NCBI GenBank assembly: GCA_009663005.1
Contig: CM018913.1
Span: 233,935 to 261,434, forward strand
Origin: Actinidia chinensis
Taxonomy: Eukaryota > Streptophyta > Magnoliopsida > Ericales > Actinidiaceae
Direction: 5' to 3'
Length of the DNA stretch: 27,500 bases
Numbering within the stretch: position 1 is the first letter of the stretch; the number at the start of each line of letters is the position of its first letter. The notes beneath the pieces are model-generated. The model did not search any database and was not told the origin of the DNA. It worked only from the letters and a program-made list of their open reading frames with translations. This document shows, piece after piece, positions 1 through 9,226 of the stretch. A program made the position numbers and the translations under genes.

Positions 1-560
1 CTCCCTCCAGCTAATTTTTTTTTTTATAAAAAGATCAGTTTTATCCCATGAACCTGAGACCTGACTGAGTCATGTCTTTCGTAGAATTGTGCGTATTCTA
101 TCATTTCCTTGAGCTGAGCTCTATTTCAAAGACAGACGATATTTCAGATTAGGAGGAAGTCAGTTTCTCTGGCGAGTAGGGTTTGTGACGAGTGGACCTT
201 TCGGGGAAAGTAAAAGCAAGTCTTTTTAGGGTCCGTCCCCCTCCCCCCTATGATTGGGTTGGTAATGGAATTCAATCCCCCACGCTTAGGGGTGGGGTGG
301 GGTGGGGTGGTACCACTTTTATAAATTGGGATGTTCTTCACATAACCACAACACAGGAACAAGAAAAAAAAAAAATCACACTTCAAAGGCAAATAATTAA
401 ATCCTAATTAACAAGAAGGGAAAAAAAAATAAACATGCCTTTATGCAGAAGAATCTACGTACCTAAAGTGGACACAGGTTAAAATGGAGTCGTCTTTGAC
501 TCCAAGATCAAGAACAGAAGAAGCTCATTCACCATGAACAAACCACTCCAAATAGGAAAC
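1..560. other. intergenic stretch downstream of the neprosin-family gene
   Basis: No gene is supported here. Short ORFs of 71-82 codons exist on both strands, but they run through homopolymers and a G-rich repeat and show no recognisable motif. The stretch contains a poly-A/T-rich left end, a G-rich quadruplex-type tract at 289-310 and several A runs. It lies beyond the likely 3' untranslated region of the minus-strand gene ending at 821. Confidence 0.5.
289..310 (+). repeat. GGGGT short tandem repeat, G-quadruplex-type
   Basis: Four runs of four G separated by single T, followed by a final GG. This satisfies the usual intramolecular G-quadruplex pattern with one-base loops. It is on the strand opposite to the neighbouring gene's transcript, about 510 bases beyond its stop codon. 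Confidence 0.85.
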
Positions 561-820
561 AAACAAACAAGATGCAATGAAAATGAGGCCTGTTTCTTTC
601 AAGCTTTTGAGAAACTCGGCCACTTCACCAATCACTTGCACAGAGAATCGGAGTGAAAAAAAAAACAGGCAAAACTTCCCAAGAAAGAAAACATCACAGT
701 GATCAGACCCACCACCTAAAAACTAAAAAGAGGGGGTATACAGAAGACAAGACATACACTACATGGAATGATACAGGGGGTGTAGTAATGAGGTGGTTCT
801 TGAGGGGTTTGTTTTTGCTT
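560..820 (-). other. probable 3' untranslated region of the neprosin-family gene
   Basis: This is the minus-strand sequence directly after the TAA at 821-823. It is T-rich in the sense direction, as plant 3' UTRs usually are, and has no coding signal. The polyadenylation site was not determined, so the left limit is approximate. Confidence 0.35.
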
Positions 821-1184
821 TTATGGACAATTAGGGTTTCTTCCAGGGCCTCCATAATAAAAAAAATGACCCCATTCGCCATTGCTACCCGTCTGCACGT
901 CATAGCAGTTGGATTTTTCAGTAAAGGTGCCAAGCCCTTTTGGAGCCTTGAGGTTGTTGGAGCTATCGACAATTTGAATGTTTCTGAATAGCTTGACTTG
1001 CCAAATCTTTTCTGGGAATCGCCACTACCCATTGAGTGGAGGGTGTTGGCCCTCAGGCTCCGAATTCACAATCTACCGCCCCATTCAATCATGGAGCACT
1101 GTCTGACAGTAGGAAAACCAGAGAAAGAGGCCAATACCCAACAATACCCATTGCTGAATGCTCATCAATTTCCCTCTTTTGGGT
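821..1184 (-). other. exon 7 of the neprosin-family gene with clustered indels
   Basis: The reading enters as DPKEGN and hits TGA TGA within six codons. Recognisable family pieces then follow in shifting frames: a GYW-type segment, [14 protein letters not shown], the QMGSG region and KSSY. From about position 985 down to 821 a single frame runs cleanly to the stop, reading [20 protein letters not shown] and then [20 protein letters not shown]. The acceptor at 1185-1186 (TTGTAG) is intact, but one G seems missing right after it. The exon is 364 bases where the family pattern suggests about 378, so net loss is roughly 14 bases. Most changes look like loss of one base from a doublet or triplet. 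Confidence 0.75.
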
Positions 1185-3831
1185 CTACAAGAAGAGAGGG
1201 GGACACAAAATGATGATTAGCAAATAAGGAATGAACATAAGATATATCAGAAAAAAACTCGATTGGGCCAAATTTTTGTTTCCATAACTGTGAAGGAAGA
1301 ACGGCATCCTCTGAACCCATAACTTTCCCGGCCCAATGCACCTCCAGCACCACAATCTTGACTCGAGATCTATGTTCGTCGAGAAGATTCTCACCTAGCG
1401 AGTGGTGGTGAGTGCATCAGGACAAAGGGATGAGTTCTGGGGGAGTTGATTCTGCCCTCTCAAACAAGGCAGTAAACAGTCAGAAGACTACAATGTTAAC
1501 AATGCTTTATGGTGTGCAATGCAAAGCAAGGATACTCGAGCATTCCAATTGCTTTTTTAAGTAGACTAGCCTTTATGGCTTTGTCCAGCACATTGAGAGT
1601 CCATATCAGGAACCAGGAACCAAAAGCAAGTCCAAATATTCTCAGCATCCAAAACCAAAAGTATTTTTTTTAAGCCACAATAATACAAGAAAATCTACTT
1701 TTTTTGCCAACTGACATTGTCAAGGATGCATTTTGTACATGCAATGATTCTCAATTCCATCCTTTAAATCCTCGCTCATGATTTAATAATTACTTGGTGT
1801 TTCAAAATCCCATACAATGACCACTAACTATTCCAAGTAAGGCTGAGTTGGGTATTTTGGATTTTACCTTCCAGACAAGAATACTGATATCATATTGGGA
1901 ATCACGGTAGGCAGAAACTGGGGAGATGCTTGCACCCATTGCAATTTCACTGTTGATTTGAATGAAGCCTGAGCAGAGTAGATTATAGCAACCTGTGGCT
2001 TGATATGCATCACTCTACAATTTTGGAAGACAGACAACAGATGGTTGAAAACCATTAACTTTGTTAAAAGAAATGGCAAAATGACAAAACCCCCAAACAA
2101 GGAAGCTTACAGTCCAGTAAGTGAACAATCTTGTGTTGTTGTCACCATAAAGATCTGGGCTGACCTGAAATCATGTACATCCTACAATCAGACACCCAAT
2201 AGTGGAGGAAAATATGCAACTGAAATGTAAATCCCTTCAAAAATACATGATCCAAACACAGCTTAAGGTTAGTTCAACTTGGATTTCAGTATGAAAAATA
2301 CCTGCCAACCAGCTTCAATGCTGTTGAGATCTTCACCAAACGAACCACCCAATATCCAAAGCTGAGACAAGCTGAACTCATTAGGCTGCTGTATTTTGGG
2401 TTCCCAAACATTGATGGTTGCTTTTGCTCCATAGTACTTATCTCCTTCAACATAAGCTATTGCATGCTGGCAAAAAGAAAAAAGAAAAACCACCCAAAGA
2501 GAACAAAATGCATTTAGTTCAAAGAAATTATCACAAAATCAAGATACATGTTAATCAAAAAAGCGTTTTTCATTTTGCTTTAATAAGAATTAAATTCATG
2601 TTCTTGATTTACCTGATGACCACTTTGGTTGATGAGGTCAGGTTCCGCAGACCTGGGCTTGGCGATGCTTCTATGCTTCTTCTTTCCATATCTTTTCACT
2701 GAGCTTGCTCTTAGCACATCATCCTTCTTTGTTCTTCTAATTGGTATGGTGTCTTCAGGGCATCTACCATTCATGTGCCAAAGCTGAGTAATTGGCTTTG
2801 TTCCTTCTTTGTTCTCACTAAAAACCTTGTTCTCATCATAAAGCCCTTCTGGGTGATAGCTTGGCCTCGTCTGAAACCAACCAAATAAAAATAATAATTA
2901 AAAACAATGAAAATATGAAGAAGAAAAATTCAAATACATAGCTAGATATATATTATAAACAAGATTTACAGTAAGAGATTAACCTGTATTTTGTGGTCTT
3001 TGAGGAATGGGTGATCAAAAGCTGGTTGATGAGAGATGTGTACACAGTCAATTATATCCCCATCTGGACTCTGCTCAATGATTCAAAAAGAACCTAAAAA
3101 TGAGATATCTTTTCTATTTCCTTTGGGAAATTCCTACATACCGCCATTTGTGTAGTAAAAAGGAGACCATTATTATCAATATAAAGTGAGGAAAAGACCA
3201 TCATCGATCCTAAAAATCATTGCTACTCCAACGGCCAACCCCCACCCCCACCCCCCCCACCCCACAAAAATAGTTGCCAAGCAAATACCTTTTGAAATTT
3301 TGCCTATTTGGCAGCCAAGAAAATGTGAGAAAAGAAATATAAATAAATAAAGCAGATTAAGAACACCATCCTAAAAATCATAGCCACTCCAACATCCCAA
3401 CATCCCAAAAAAAAACACAGTAACCAAGAGAATACCCATTTTTCAATTTCGCCTGTTTGGTAGCCCAGAAAATGTGGGAAAGGAAAGAAATCAAGCAAGT
3501 AGAATATTCGACTCAGGAAATCAGACTTGTACCAAATCACTGATTTGAACTGAATTTAACCACAAAAATAGTTACCAAGAAAATACCCATGTACCAAATT
3601 TATTTGTTTCCCCATTTTCTCAACAGCCAAACAGAAGTTAGCAGACAAAAGCGGCGAAAAAGAAGCAAAACGGAGAAACCAAGAGTTTGCATTCAACGGA
3701 AATACGGTATACCCATGTACCAAAATTATTTTATCCCCATTTTGCTACATTTTTCTCAGTAGCCAAACAGAAAGTAGAGAAAAGCAGCGAAAAAGAAGCA
3801 AAACGGAAAAATCAACAGTTTGCATTCAACG

Positions 3832-3879
<48 letters not shown>

Positions 3880-4054
3880 CAATGGTTTTAAGGGCAGGTT
3901 TGTTCAAGCGGTTCAAGTGCTTTTGGACCTCAAGCTTCTGTTTAGAAACAGGTAACCTACCCGCGTAAGATAGCGAGATCAGACCACAGAAGAAGAGAAC
4001 GGCAGCTACTCTTCTTCTCGACCGCCCACTGCTAAAATGCACAGCAGCGTCCAT
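821..4054 (-). CDS. neprosin-family (DUF239) secreted peptidase-like protein, seven exons, exon 7 damaged
   Basis: Exons on the minus strand: 4054-3878, 3070-2984, 2870-2613, 2466-2302, 2164-2111, 2014-1868 and about 1184-821. All introns are GT-AG and phase 0. Exons 1-6 give 296 uninterrupted codons. The N-terminus has Arg-Arg-Arg followed by a hydrophobic stretch ([17 protein letters not shown], residues 16-32), a signal peptide or anchor. Next comes the family's activation-peptide region ([20 protein letters not shown], then [20 protein letters not shown]). The catalytic-domain block includes [31 protein letters not shown] and [12 protein letters not shown]. The C-terminus is GPGRNPNCP then TAA. 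Family members are about 420 residues, as expected here. Neprosins are glutamic peptidases cleaving after proline; secretion and activity are inferred. The upstream TTG-led extension to 4093 was rejected in favour of ATG 4054. The 5' part of exon 7 cannot be read in one frame, so the allele is either inactive or mis-sequenced. Confidence 0.88.
3239..3263 (-). repeat. G-quadruplex-type tract in intron 1, on the sense strand
   Basis: The plus strand has C runs of 5, 5, 8 and 4 bases (3239-3243, 3245-3249, 3251-3258, 3260-3263) with single A spacers. The gene's sense strand therefore has four G runs with one-base loops. Confidence 0.85.
3274..3833. repeat. degenerate tandem repeats filling intron 1
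   Basis: The phrase 'accaagaaaataccca' recurs in altered form near 3276, 3421, 3572 and 3705. It is followed each time by a block resembling 'agccaaacagaaagtaga'. The last two units also share 'gcgaaaaagaagcaaaacgg' and 'gtttgcattcaacgga' (3590-3703 against 3715-3833). Spacing between units is about 125-150 bases. Confidence 0.7.
3835..3876. repeat. (GA)21 microsatellite abutting a splice donor
   Basis: An uninterrupted 42-base GA dinucleotide run on the plus strand. Read on the gene's strand it is a TC run that begins immediately inside intron 1, within three bases of the GT donor at 3877-3876. Confidence 0.95.
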
Positions 4055-4640
4055 GGTACAAGTACAACCCACCACAAATTTGAAGAAGCCCAAATCAAAA
4101 ACTCACAAGACACTCTCTGAGTCTCAGCTGTACAGATTAGAGCTCATTTCCATCACACCACGACGGCCACAAGCTAACATACGCGCAAGAGGGCCAGACT
4201 AGTACTCTTTGTGTGCACTCCTGAATCTTATCCTGCGCACCTCTCACCAACAAAAACCAAAAGTCCTTTCTCTCTGTTTGTCAGCAAAAAAATCCAATAA
4301 AAATTGCCGACGCCTCTCTCTCTCTCTCAAAAATTTCTCATGCTTTTATCTCTCTAACACGAGGAGGTAAAAAGGAAGAGAGAGAATGGGAAAAAGGGGG
4401 GAGAGAATCCAAAGGTGGAGATCTCAGAAAATGCACTACTCCCACTGCCGTATTTGTCTTCTTGGGAGGTCCTACTCCTACCCATCACTCGCCTGCATTT
4501 CCAAATTTACCCTCCACATTCAAAATTCACTTCCCTATTTGCCCCTCTCTAATATTTAAATTCCCGACCACTCCCATGGCCACTTTGGTAACAAATGGTC
4601 CAAGCCCGACTCGAGTCCACCCGTGCCTATTGGGTAGGGT
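4055..4640 (-). promoter_or_regulatory. 5' untranslated and promoter region of the neprosin-family gene
   Basis: This is the sequence immediately upstream of the ATG at 4054 on the minus strand. A CT run on the plus strand (4313-4328), GA-rich on the sense strand, is a GAGA-type tract of a kind common in plant core promoters. The AT-rich 'tatttaaatt' near 4552-4561 is a weak TATA candidate. No transcription start can be fixed from sequence alone. Confidence 0.4.
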
Positions 4641-4650
4641 CTGAGCATAA

Positions 4651-5090
4651 GGGCATGTTTAACTGGTGAATTAGGAGGGGATAACTTTTCCTCACGGATA
4701 ATTTTTTTTTTCCGGCGTTTGGCTGGCGGATAATTTTTTTTCCCGAATAATTTTTCTCCCAACAAGTGGATAGAGGTAGATAATTTTTAGGTGGCCTAGA
4801 TCCTAACTAAAAGTTATACGGATAAAGGGATGGAAGATAAAAAAATATATATATAAAGAGAAACCAAATGTATAATTTTTTTTTATAATAATATAGAAAA
4901 AAAGAAAATATAGATTTTTAATATCAAAATATTTTATATTTTGTTTTTATATATATATTTTACTCTTTATCTCACACTCTTATTCACCAATTCTAAAAAG
5001 TATCCAAATAAAATTAAAAGTTATCTTCCTTTAAAATTTATACCCCTCTAAAAATTATCCCACTCCCATATCCTCCAGCCCAACGAGCCC
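4651..5090. mobile_element. Tourist-like (PIF/Harbinger-type) MITE, 440 bases
   Basis: The left end begins GGGCATGTTTAACTGG and the right end, read inverted, begins GGGCTCGTTGGGCTGG. Both continue into a GGATAA(C/T)TTTT block, giving imperfect inverted ends of about 40 bases. The element is flanked by TAA at 4648-4650 and 5091-5093, the three-base T(A/T)A duplication typical of this superfamily. The interior is AT-rich and non-coding. Confidence 0.72.
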
Positions 5091-5118
5091 TAAGAGTTGA
5101 AGTCCAAAACTCGTCTAA

Positions 5119-5247
5119 GGCTCTGTTTGGTAATACTTATAAGCCAAGTTTTTTTTAACCTAGCTATCAAAAAAGTCAAGAATTTTTGACTTTTTGCTTT
5201 TGTAACTTTACTTTAACTAAAACTAAAAAACAGAAAAGAAAAAAAAC

Positions 5248-5278
<31 letters not shown>

Positions 5279-5327
5279 ATTAAAAAATTATAAAAAAAAT
5301 TAAAAAAATTTAGTGTCAAACGGAGCC
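5119..5327. mobile_element. second Tourist-like MITE, 209 bases
   Basis: The left end is GGCTCTGTTTGGTAAT and the right end inverted is GGCTCCGTTTGACACT. TAA duplications sit at 5116-5118 and 5328-5330. The interior is AT-rich without coding capacity. It lies only 25 bases from the end of the preceding element. Confidence 0.75.
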
Positions 5328-5330
5328 TAA

Positions 5331-5744
5331 CTAACAATATTTTTTTAAAATTATTATATTTTTTAATTTATTCTCCATTTTATAGTAATATATTTTTTCA
5401 TATATGTATATAACATTTCTCTTATCTGATATTTATAACTTATTTATTTTTTAAATTATAAAATTTTAATAAATATACTTAAAAAATATATATTTTTTTA
5501 ATACAATTCCGTGTACACGTACAATTACAAGTCCCAACAAAAGTAACATTTACTCAAGTAAAAATAAAAACAATTACGCTCCAAGTATTGCGTCCAATCA
5601 TGACAGGAGACTTTTTATTTTTCCCTCCGCTAATCACGTCATTATAAGCCCCATGGACAATTGAAATTTTCACCGATTCAACGAAATCATGATATCCTTG
5701 TCCCGTCAAAAAAATTATTCCCCGTTTGAAATCGGGACATTCAT
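5331..5744. other. AT-rich intergenic stretch
   Basis: Very AT-rich from 5331 to about 5510, then ordinary composition. No gene, RNA or clear repeat was recognised. The minus-strand 71-codon ORF here has no motif. Confidence 0.4.
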
Positions 5745-5753
5745 AAATAAATA

Positions 5754-5918
5754 GAAAAATGCTATACACTCAATTTATATTTTAAATACATATTTAATAA
5801 GGTAGAGTATTTAAATTAACTGAAAAGACTTAATTAACTTTACACTCAATCAATTCAAATGTTTCATCTTATCTGATGTGCATTTAAAATACAAATTGAA
5901 TGTACCATCGTATTACTC
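5754..5918. mobile_element. foldback MITE, Mutator-like, 165 bases
   Basis: The left arm runs from GAAAAATGCTATACACTCAA through ATTTTAAATACATATTTAAT. The right arm inverted reads GAGTAATACGATGGTACATT then CAATTTGTATTTTAAATGCA. The arms match over about 65 bases, so most of the element is stem. Flanks AAATAAATA (5745-5753) and AAACAAATA (5919-5927) are a probable 9-base target duplication with one mismatch. Confidence 0.65.
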
Positions 5919-5927
5919 AAACAAATA

Positions 5928-7843
5928 ACAATTTTATCAATGTCCATATTCAACATGGATTGAATTGGATTGGATGGATGGGAGTGGGGTGGTTCCTGTC
6001 CTGTCCTGGTTTCGTAGCACCGAAATCAATCAAACTTTATTATCATCATCTTTTTCTTTTTTGTTGTAGACTTGTAGTTGTAGTTGTACCTCAAAATGTT
6101 TATATTCTTTAACCCAGCAAGGATTTAAGATTCATTCTTGTGTTAAACTTTGGATCCATGATTCCCTTGAAAAATGTCATGTCTGACTTCAAGGAGGGAA
6201 AAGATTTATTTTAGTTCCATCGGGGTTATTGAAAAATAAATTTAATATAATAATAATCATAATAATATGATTTTAGCACATTTATTTTAAAAACAAATTA
6301 ATTTAAAATTGAACATCCAAGTGGAGCTCATAATAAACCTCATGCCCAATCCAAATATAAACCAGAGAGAATTTATTTTATTTTTTTTGACAGGAATGCA
6401 AATACAAAACGAAGTTATTTGTACAGAAACTCACTGCATTTTTTGTCACTTGTAATAAATAAGCGAAATCAAGAGAATGAATAGATCATTCAAATTTAAT
6501 CTAAAAATTAATAAACTTAAAATGCATTTTCGATCCATTGAATTTATCATAGCATCAAATAGTTTTTTTTTTATAAGGTTTCAAACTGTTATTTAGCCAA
6601 TCAAGCCAAAGAGTAAAAAACATGAAGAATATTATATGCCAATTTATATGAAAAGGCAAATGTTAACTGGTGCCCCCTAAAACATTTGTTGACGAGTCAT
6701 GAATTGACAACTAAAGTTATGAAATCTATTCTTGAATTTATGAAAAGATGAAGAGTAATTAGGAAAGGCATCTCCAACTATTTGCATTTATTATACAAGA
6801 AATCTATTGCATTGCATTGATAACAAAAGTAATCAATATTTATTGTACCAAATTTGCCCTTCTTTCAAGTGTAATTTCCCTTGTTTAAAATGTTTTTTTT
6901 CCTTTCACAAAGTTGTGTATATATTCTTTTTTCCAAAATATAACTGATTTTTTTACGCAGTTTGGACAAAGATGCTTGTTTCTAATCTGCATACCAGTTA
7001 AATTTATACCACGTGGTATTAATAAAAAAAACAAAAGAGTCTTGTAGTTGAAGAACCACACCATCTTATAATGATATGCATACGAACGTGGGTCAAACTT
7101 CTTGCTTACTAAAAACTTGGTCGGTATTGATACTGAGGACGATCCTTCACAATTTTTAAAAATATTACTAATAATTTAACCCTAATGTTCTACTAGTCCA
7201 TTTGATATTGGAAAATTAGAGCAATTAGGGATTGTAATTTTACCCAACTTAATATATAGATCAAGAATCGAATCCATCTTTGAGGATGGATATAATAGAT
7301 TTGGTGAAATATCCGACTCGGTACTTCATTCTATTATATTTTTTCTTTCTTAACCATCATCCTAGTGTTTTTCTTTGGGTCCATCTCGCTGTGAGTCTAT
7401 GTAGTTTGACAAAAGTGAATGGTTCCTTGCGGTTTTAATATGAACCATGATGACCTTTTCGTTTTAATTTAGTTTCCATCGAGTCCCTCTGCCAATACCA
7501 ATGAAGTGTTTGGACATTAATTGAGCACATGCAACTCAATAGCCCCTTTGAAAAAGTAATCTTATCACCACAAGTTCTTGTAATTTGATCAATGTTTTAT
7601 TTCACTTCTTAAAAATGACAATGTGAGTTTTTTTACCATCTAAATTGTTAAAAAGTGTTGGATTGTTAAACTACATGATCCTAACTGTTTAAATTGGAAG
7701 TATAAGGACTCAACTAAAGCTTTAATCAAACTACAAGGAAAAATTATAGAATTTACCTTTTTCTTTTTGCTGCAAAACTTGTCAACTCAAGTAATTGGAA
7801 TCCCCCCCTCCCTCCCTGAGACGTCTTTTTCGGAGGAAGTTGT
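5928..7843. other. gene-free intergenic stretch
   Basis: No coding region longer than about 70 codons carries a recognisable motif, and no RNA gene was recognised. The composition is AT-rich with scattered homopolymers. Segments near 7,200-7,500 are less AT-rich and may be old repeat debris, but no ends could be defined. Confidence 0.4.
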
Positions 7844-7853
7844 GTTTTGGGAC

Positions 7854-8047
7854 GAAAAATGCTAAGTTTACAACAATGGTTTACAATAACCATTTATAAT
7901 AACGCCAAAACGATGTCATTTTGGCGATATAAACATAAAACGACGTCGTTCCATTTAGCCACCAAATAGATTAACTAAATGGAACGACGTCGTTTTGTCA
8001 TTGTTGTAAATGGTTGTAAACCAATTGTTATAAATATAGCATCTCTC
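7854..8047. mobile_element. Mutator-like MITE with a perfect 10-base target duplication
   Basis: The ends are GAAAAATGCTAAGTTTA and, inverted, GAGAGATGCTATATTTA. The arms stay complementary through TTTACAACAATGG and ACCATTTA. The centre holds the perfect inverted pair AACGACGTCGTTCCATTTAG / CTAAATGGAACGACGTCGTT. The direct repeat GTTTTGGGAC immediately flanks both ends (7844-7853, 8048-8057). The left arm carries an extra ~34-base segment that is itself palindromic (CGCCAAAA/TTTTGGCG). Confidence 0.78.
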
Positions 8048-8129
8048 GTTTTGGGACCTTGTCTTCCATAAAAGATTGGATATGAGTTCGGATCGACTGA
8101 GGTGTTTTTGTCTGAAGTATTTTAGATGT

Positions 8130-8250
8130 AGTATAAAACGGCGTCGTTTTACACCAAAACGACGTTGTTCTATTAAAATATAAAACAACGTCGTTTTATA
8201 TATTTAATGGAACGACATTATTTAGGTGTAAAATGACGACGTTTTATATC
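8130..8250. repeat. cluster of ACGTCGT palindromic motifs
   Basis: Variants of AAAACGACGTCGTTTT occur near 8136, 8157, 8186, 8208 and 8233, in alternating relation to each other. They resemble the centre of the element at 7854-8047. No coding sequence is present. Confidence 0.6.
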
Positions 8251-8279
8251 ATTTCAGGGATACTTTAAAAAAAAAAACT

Positions 8280-8470
8280 TCAGAGAATCCTAGCTCATTG
8301 GATAAGGCCTAATCCGTACTCGTGTACGTACAGCAGAGTAGGAGAACCCGTGAGACGCAAATCACGAGGAATATGTCGCAGCTGCAGCTCTGGAGGAGCA
8401 TATCATCGAACGGTGGAGGATTCATAACTGCAGTAACCAATCGAGGCCCTTTGTTTCTCTGTCTAAAAAG
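8280..8470 (+). repeat. possible SINE-like segment
   Basis: The phrase CTAGCTCATTGGATAAGG resembles a tRNA-type A-box context. The segment is distinctly more GC-rich than its flanks and ends in an A-rich tail. A B-box and target duplications were not convincingly found, so this is only a suggestion. Confidence 0.25.
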
Positions 8471-8658
8471 AAAAATATTAGTTATACACTAAAAAATGGG
8501 TGTGTACAAGATACATCCAAAAATATATCTCACAAATATAATGGGTCGGTCATAATTAAATTTTTTTAAAAATTCTAATTAGAACGGATATTTATGAGAT
8601 ATAAAAAATAAATATTTTTTATACACACCTATTTTTAAGTGTATATCTACTATCTATC
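8470..8658. mobile_element. foldback MITE, about 190 bases
   Basis: The left arm contains TTATACACTAAAAAATGGGT then GTGTAC. The right arm inverted contains GATATACACTTAAAAATAGG then TGTGTA. Both arms include an ATATCTCA(C/T)AAATAT block further in. The terminal bases GAAAAATATTAG / GATAGATAGTAG match less well. No target duplication is evident. Confidence 0.6.
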
Positions 8659-8860
8659 ATTGCTCATCGAAAAAGCCTGTATTGTAATTCATTCCGTAGG
8701 AGCTCTGCCTTGCTTTTCGTCACGGCACATGGGCGTGGGGCGTGTCACTGTGTACGATCGGAGTGGGTCCGGGGGGCTCCATCGTAATTTCATATTGGGC
8801 CAACTCTCTTTCCTAATTCAATGAAGTTGTTATTTATTTTTTTTCCCAAAAAAAAAAGTT

Positions 8861-8988
8861 GGCATTAATATTAACGAAATTAATTTCTGCACTTCAAAAA
8901 TTAATTTTTGCATTCTTATTTTTATAAAATTTAAAGTACAAAAATTAATTTTTGGAGTGCAAAAATTAATTTTCAAAATTAAATGCCT
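8861..8988. mobile_element. small AT-rich foldback element
   Basis: The ends GGCATTAA / TTAAATGCC are inverted. The arms TTCTGCACTTCAAAAATTAA and, inverted, TTTTGCACTCCAAAAATTAA pair over about 36 bases. AAAAATTAATTTTT is repeated four times overall, so the palindrome is nested. There is no coding capacity. Confidence 0.55.
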
Positions 8989-9021
8989 TTGTTAGGTGGG
9001 GGAGTTTGGTTTCAATGATTC

Positions 9022-9226
9022 GGTTCTGTTTTGGGGAATACTTTTTCAAAATTGATTTTAAAAATAAATACATTTATTATTTTTCATATCTATCTTATAA
9101 CGAATAAGGAGGTTTTCAATCATTTTAAAAAATATTTATCAGAAATCAACCTTTTCATACAAATATATTTATAAAGAAATATGTTTTAAAACTAATTTTG
9201 AAAAATAAATCGAAATGTTCGGCACC
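9022..9226. mobile_element. degenerate terminal-inverted-repeat element
   Basis: The left end GGTTCTGTTTTGGGG is followed by TTTTTCAAAATTGATTTTAAAA. The right end inverted is GGTGCCGAACATTTCG followed by TTTTTCAAAATTAGTTTTAAAA. The inner match is good, the terminal match partial. No clear target duplication. Confidence 0.45.

Larger units (their letters stand above)
3071..3877 (-). other. intron 1 of the neprosin-family gene (807 bases)
   Basis: It is bounded by GT (plus 3876-3877) and AG (plus 3071-3072), joining codon GAG to AGT in phase 0. It contains a GA/TC microsatellite at the donor side, a C-rich/G-rich tract at 3239-3263 and degenerate tandem repeats across 3270-3833. It is much the longest intron of the gene. 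Confidence 0.85.

Noticed and set aside
653..991. 112-codon plus-strand ORF
   Set aside because: Antisense shadow of the last exon and 3' region of the neprosin gene, starting in a poly-A tract and lacking motifs.
703..1032. 109-codon minus-strand ORF
   Set aside because: It is an out-of-frame shadow of neprosin exon 7; the family-matching frame is the one ending at TAA 821.
4055..4093. N-terminal extension of the neprosin protein to position 4093
   Set aside because: The codon there is TTG, not ATG. ATG 4054 is followed directly by a good signal-peptide-like sequence.
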